From the NCBI GenBank assembly GCA_048270225.1, contig JBLWTG010000014.1, positions 13,889 through 77,888 of the forward strand: a DNA stretch of 64,000 nucleotides, given 5' to 3'. Shown here in pieces: positions 61,319 to 64,000 of the stretch; the stretch's first letter is position 1, and each line of letters opens with the position of its first letter. A program made the translations under genes and the position numbers. Source of the DNA: Allopusillimonas sp048270225 (GTDB taxonomy: Bacteria > Pseudomonadota > Gammaproteobacteria > Burkholderiales > Burkholderiaceae_B). Under the pieces are notes generated by a model that searched no databases, was not told where the DNA came from, and worked only from the letters and a program-made list of their open reading frames with translations.

Positions 61319-62008
61319 ATGCAAAACATGATCGATTCCAGCAAGCAGGCCTTCACGCGCCGCATCAGCACCCTGGACCGCATACTGGCCGAGGCGGGTC
61401 GCGCGGCGCAGGTCCTGAGCGGCTCGGCGCAGGCCAGCCGGCCTAACCCCGCCGGCAAGCCCGCGCTCCCCGCGCAGGAGGATCAGGCCGAGCTGACGCC
61501 CGAGCAGCAAAAACACGCTGCCGGGCTTATGCGGGTTAACCATGTGGGTGAGGTTTGCGCGCAGGCGCTTTATCGCGGCCAGGCACTTTTTTGCCGCGAT
61601 GCAGCAATTCAAAACATACTTTACAAGGCAGCGGCCGAAGAAGTAGACCATCTGGCCTGGTGCCGTGACCGCATCGACGAATTGCACAGCCGCCCGAGCC
61701 TGCTCAACCCTCTCTGGTACGCCGGGTCGTTTTCGCTGGGCGTGCTGGCCAGCAGGGCGGGGGTGGGCCCCAATCTGGGCTTCATGGCCGAAACCGAAAA
61801 ACAGGTGGAGCAGCATCTGGACAAGCATTTAAGCGAGTTGCCGGATGCCGACGAGCGTTCGCGGCGCATCGTGACGCAGATGCGCGACGACGAAATCCAG
61901 CACCGCACTACGGCCGAAGCCAATGGGGCGCACAGGCTGCCCATGCCGGTAAAGCTGCTCATGCGGGCCATGTCCAGGGCCATGACCACCACCGCTTATC
62001 GCATTTGA
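61319..62008 (+). CDS. coq7: 2-polyprenyl-3-methyl-6-methoxybenzoquinol monooxygenase (Coq7)
   Basis: A membrane-associated di-iron hydroxylase that performs the last ring hydroxylation in ubiquinone synthesis. The 229-residue protein has the carboxylate/His ligands in MRVNHVGEVCAQALY, YKAAAEEVDHLAWC, MAETEKQVEQHLDKH and MRDDEIQHRTTAE. An N-terminal 60-residue extension rich in Ala/Pro precedes the ferritin-like domain, as in related betaproteobacteria. The start at 61319 gives the normal length; ATG at 61328 is an alternative. Several bases downstream, a weak inverted repeat (AGGGCGG near 62012, CCGCCCT near 62068) may be part of its 3' end. Confidence 0.95.
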   Translation: MQNMIDSSKQAFTRRISTLDRILAEAGRAAQVLSGSAQASRPNPAGKPALPAQEDQAELTPEQQKHAAGLMRVNHVGEVCAQALYRGQALFCRDAAIQNILYKAAAEEVDHLAWCRDRIDELHSRPSLLNPLWYAGSFSLGVLASRAGVGPNLGFMAETEKQVEQHLDKHLSELPDADERSRRIVTQMRDDEIQHRTTAEANGAHRLPMPVKLLMRAMSRAMTTTAYRI

Positions 62009-62132
62009 AAAAAAGGGCGGCCACGCCTTGCAATCCGTATTAACACTTAATTACGCATGGCCTGTCCGCCCTATGGCATAGTATCGAAAACGCAACAACA
62101 CAACGCTGTTACAGTTTTTTTGTTCTTATATC

Positions 62133-62161
62133 TTGCATCGCACAAACTAAGGCTATACAAT
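62133..62161 (+). promoter_or_regulatory. Sigma70 promoter of the candidate small RNA
   Basis: TTGCAT (62133-62138), a 17-bp spacer and TACAAT (62156-62161) form a near-consensus promoter. A start site is expected near 62168. Confidence 0.75.
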
Positions 62162-62167
62162 TCAGTT

Positions 62168-62333
62168 ATCGGATGTCGCAACGTGATTGCAGCGGGTAAA
62201 CCCTCAATCACCGGTCTCAAGCTAAAGCGCAATGCGCAAAGCTTTCGTAGCGGCGACATGCCACGGTTGTCTCCTCCACCCTCCTCCTTTGGTGGATTTA
62301 GCCCGAGATCTTACGATCTCGGGCTTTTTTTTT
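62168..62333 (+). ncRNA. Candidate small RNA with anti-Shine-Dalgarno loop
   Basis: About 165 nt between a near-consensus promoter and a strong terminator, without a credible open frame. A closing helix ATGTCGC/GCGACAT (62173-62179 with 62253-62259) encloses two hairpins. One is GTGATTG/CAATCAC with inner GGG/CCC (62183-62211). The other is AAGCT/AGCTT with inner GCGC/GCGC (62219-62244). A pyrimidine-rich stretch follows with CTCCTCC at 62271-62277 and again at 62281-62287. The second copy lies in the loop of a CCACC/GGTGG hairpin (62276-62295). A trans-acting regulator that masks ribosome-binding sites is plausible; an attenuating leader of the next gene is the alternative. Confidence 0.7.
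62300..62333 (+). terminator. Strong intrinsic terminator of the small RNA
   Basis: AGCCCGAGATC/GATCTCGGGCT is an 11-bp perfect stem with a TTAC loop, followed by nine T. Confidence 0.95.
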
Positions 62334-62432
62334 CGTATTTGGTTATTGTTACGTTTATTACCCGGCAAGTTTCTGGATTACCGCAAATGCGGCCGATAAT
62401 ATCGGCAGTGATTTTTATCTAACAGGATCTTT

Positions 62433-63572
62433 GTGTTGTCGCCTCAACTTTGGGAATCCTTCACCTGGTTCTATATCTGTATTGTTGCGTTCTCGGTGGG
62501 CGGGCTGATTGTCGTCTCCGAGCGCTGGCACGGCAAGCTGACCGGCGATACAGACATGAACAAGCCCCAGGCCAGCCATACGCGGTCCACGCCCCGCGTG
62601 GGCGGGCTGGCCGTTGTCGCAGGCAGCCTGGCGGGCCTGCTGGTGCTCGGGCCGAGCAACATGACGCTCACCTGGCTCTGGCCTGTGCTGTTCATCGCGG
62701 CCATGCCGGTCTTCGTGGCCGGGCTGCTCGAAGACCTGACCAAGGACGTCGGCGCCGGCAAGCGCCTGCTGGCGGCCTTTTTGTCCGCCGCCATTGCCTG
62801 GTGGCTGCTGGGCGGGGTATCGCGGGTAGGGCTCTCGTGGGCCGACGTGATACTGTCTTACTGGCCGATTTCCCTGTTTTTCACCATGATCGCGGTAGGC
62901 GGCTGTACGCATGCGCTGAACATCGTGGACGGCATGAACGGCCTGGCCGGCATGATCGCCACGCTGATGGCGGTCTCGCTGGCCCTGGTGGCGCTGCAGG
63001 TGCAGGATATTCCCATTTTCCTGATCTCGGCGGCGCTGGCGTCCGCCACGCTGGGTTTTCTGGTGTGGAATTTTCCTTTCGGCCGCGTATTCCTGGGCGA
63101 TGGCGGTGCGTATTTTCTGGGGTTCATGCTGGCCGAGCTGGCTGTGCAGCTGGTGGTGCGCAATCCCAGCGTATCGCCTTTTTATGCGCTGGCAGTGTTG
63201 TTCTATCCGGTTTTTGAAACGATTTTTTCCATCTGGCGTCGTCGCTTCAAGCGCGGCACGCCCGTCGACCAGCCCGATGCGCTGCATCTGCATCAACTGG
63301 TATTTCGCAGGCTGGTGCGCGTGACCTTCAGCCGCGACCGCCGTCATGCGGTGCCGGCCCTGTGCAACGCGATGACGTCGCCCTATCTGTGGGTCCTGGC
63401 ACTGATTGGTTTGGTGCCTGCCACCATTTGGTGGGATAGCGCCTGGATACTGTGCGGGAGCATACTGGCATTTTCGCTGGCTTACTTGTGGCTTTATTCG
63501 CGGCTGGTGTCCTGGCGACGGCCGGCCTGGCTGCTGCTGCCCTCGCTGGGGCGCGACAAGCCTCGCAAGTAA
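62433..63572 (+). CDS. WecA/MraY-family polyprenyl-phosphate sugar-1-phosphate transferase
   Basis: A 379-residue polytopic inner-membrane enzyme of the GT4 phospho-glycosyltransferase family, which starts lipid-linked O-antigen or exopolysaccharide synthesis by loading a sugar phosphate onto undecaprenyl phosphate. About ten transmembrane segments are visible. Catalytic features are LLEDLTKDVGAGKRLL (paired acidic region), LNIVDGMNGLAG (Asp and Asn of the active site) and FLGDGGAYFLGF. The HLHQLVFRR His-rich loop is near residue 285. The GTG start at 62433 is preceded by ACAGGATCTTT. It opens a polysaccharide locus continuing beyond the window. Confidence 0.9.
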   Translation: MLSPQLWESFTWFYICIVAFSVGGLIVVSERWHGKLTGDTDMNKPQASHTRSTPRVGGLAVVAGSLAGLLVLGPSNMTLTWLWPVLFIAAMPVFVAGLLEDLTKDVGAGKRLLAAFLSAAIAWWLLGGVSRVGLSWADVILSYWPISLFFTMIAVGGCTHALNIVDGMNGLAGMIATLMAVSLALVALQVQDIPIFLISAALASATLGFLVWNFPFGRVFLGDGGAYFLGFMLAELAVQLVVRNPSVSPFYALAVLFYPVFETIFSIWRRRFKRGTPVDQPDALHLHQLVFRRLVRVTFSRDRRHAVPALCNAMTSPYLWVLALIGLVPATIWWDSAWILCGSILAFSLAYLWLYSRLVSWRRPAWLLLPSLGRDKPRK

Positions 63573-63648
63573 ATGCGGCGGGTTGCAGCGGTCAGCGGCG
63601 CCGGCCTTTAATATTCAATTTTTTAGCGTACAGCGTGGGAGAATCAAG

Positions 63649-64000
63649 TTGCAGATTCAAGATGTGAAACTCGCGATAGTCGGCCTGGGCTATGTAGGCC
63701 TGCCACTGGCGGTGGAGTTCGGGAAAAATCGTACGGTGCTGGGGTTCGACATCAATGCACGCCGCATTGCCGAGCTCAATGATGGCAAGGACCATACCCT
63801 GGAGGTCAGCGAAGCCGAGCTGGTCCAGTCCCAGGGCCTGTCGTTCAGCCATGAAGCCGAGCACCTGGCGCAGGCCAACGTCTTCATCGTGACGGTGCCC
63901 ACGCCCATCGACGAATACAAGCAGCCGGACCTGACACCGCTGATCCGGGCCAGCGAGACCATCGGCAAGATCCTCAAGCGTGGGGACATCGTCATCTACG
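63649..64000 (+). CDS. Nucleotide-sugar dehydrogenase (TviB/WbpA type), 5' part
   Basis: An open frame runs to the window end without a stop: 117 codons of a UDP-sugar 6-dehydrogenase. The Rossmann motif VKLAIVGLGYVGLPLAVEFG starts near residue 6. It is followed by LGFDINARRIAELNDGKDHT and VFIVTVPTPIDEYKQPDLTP, the pattern of UDP-N-acetylhexosamine dehydrogenases (WbpA/WbpO/TviB). The TTG at 63649 has a GGGAG ribosome-binding site eight bases upstream; a GTG at 63664 is the alternative. It would supply a uronic-acid sugar nucleotide for the adjacent polysaccharide pathway. Confidence 0.9.
   Translation, partial: MQIQDVKLAIVGLGYVGLPLAVEFGKNRTVLGFDINARRIAELNDGKDHTLEVSEAELVQSQGLSFSHEAEHLAQANVFIVTVPTPIDEYKQPDLTPLIRASETIGKILKRGDIVIY

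Noticed and set aside
62057..62422. 121-codon frame across the small-RNA gene
   Set aside because: It runs through the promoter, the RNA hairpins and the terminator, and shows no protein-like pattern.

Overview
The window looks like chromosomal DNA of a betaproteobacterium, most likely an Alcaligenaceae member (Bordetella/Achromobacter/Pusillimonas/Advenella-like). The basis is the high G+C, the Bug-type (TctC) solute receptors, the metG-apbC-dcd-decarboxylase gene order, and the general look of the proteins. No replication, phage or insertion-sequence genes are visible.

Layout. 1-1763: end of a urease accessory operon (ureE 3' end, ureF, ureG). 1769-7071: dienelactone-hydrolase-like enzyme, a domain-permuted aconitase/isopropylmalate-isomerase fusion, and a divergent LytTR regulator / LytS-type kinase pair. 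7155-21431: an IclR-controlled CoA-thioester catabolic locus of two convergent operons that meet at a strong bidirectional terminator. Each operon begins with a Bug receptor and carries the same 32-bp operator upstream. The locus has two CoA ligases, a CoA transferase, acyl-CoA dehydrogenase, crotonase, MaoC hydratase, SDR, a true SCP2-type thiolase, and an Ltp2-like protein paired with a DUF35 partner. 21648-35920: housekeeping block (CDF transporter, metG, apbC/mrp, tamA-tamB, dcd, Orn/Lys/Arg decarboxylase, YhiN-like flavoprotein).

35921-37163 is a long intergenic region with two head-to-head copies of a roughly 295-bp structured repeat, followed by a sigma70-like promoter, a tandem glycine riboswitch and the gcvT-gcvH-gcvP operon. 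A third repeat copy lies at 44813-45030. Each copy has a 22-23-bp stem whose sequence differs between copies while pairing is kept, around a nearly constant 116-117-nt core. This is the strongest candidate for something undescribed. 41835-44748 holds a class III aminotransferase and a divergent MocR regulator.

45131-56204: folA and thyA, both on the minus strand, are separated by a 9.6-kb block. That block has a DeoR regulator, an ABC importer of the 2-aminoethylphosphonate/iron type, an inositol-monophosphatase-like phosphatase, a glutamine-synthetase-like ligase, an aldehyde dehydrogenase and an iron-type alcohol dehydrogenase. Together they suggest uptake, dephosphorylation, gamma-glutamylation and oxidation of a phosphorylated amino alcohol (inference). 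56248-62008: OsmC protein, an unusual cbb3-like terminal oxidase locus (CcoN with an N-terminal extension, CcoO, a mono-haem cytochrome c, SCO chaperone, unknown membrane protein) and coq7. 62133-62333: a candidate small RNA with its own promoter, a foldable body, two CTCCTCC (anti-Shine-Dalgarno) motifs and a strong terminator. 62433-64000: start of a surface-polysaccharide cluster (polyprenyl-phosphate sugar-1-phosphate transferase and a nucleotide-sugar dehydrogenase cut by the window end).
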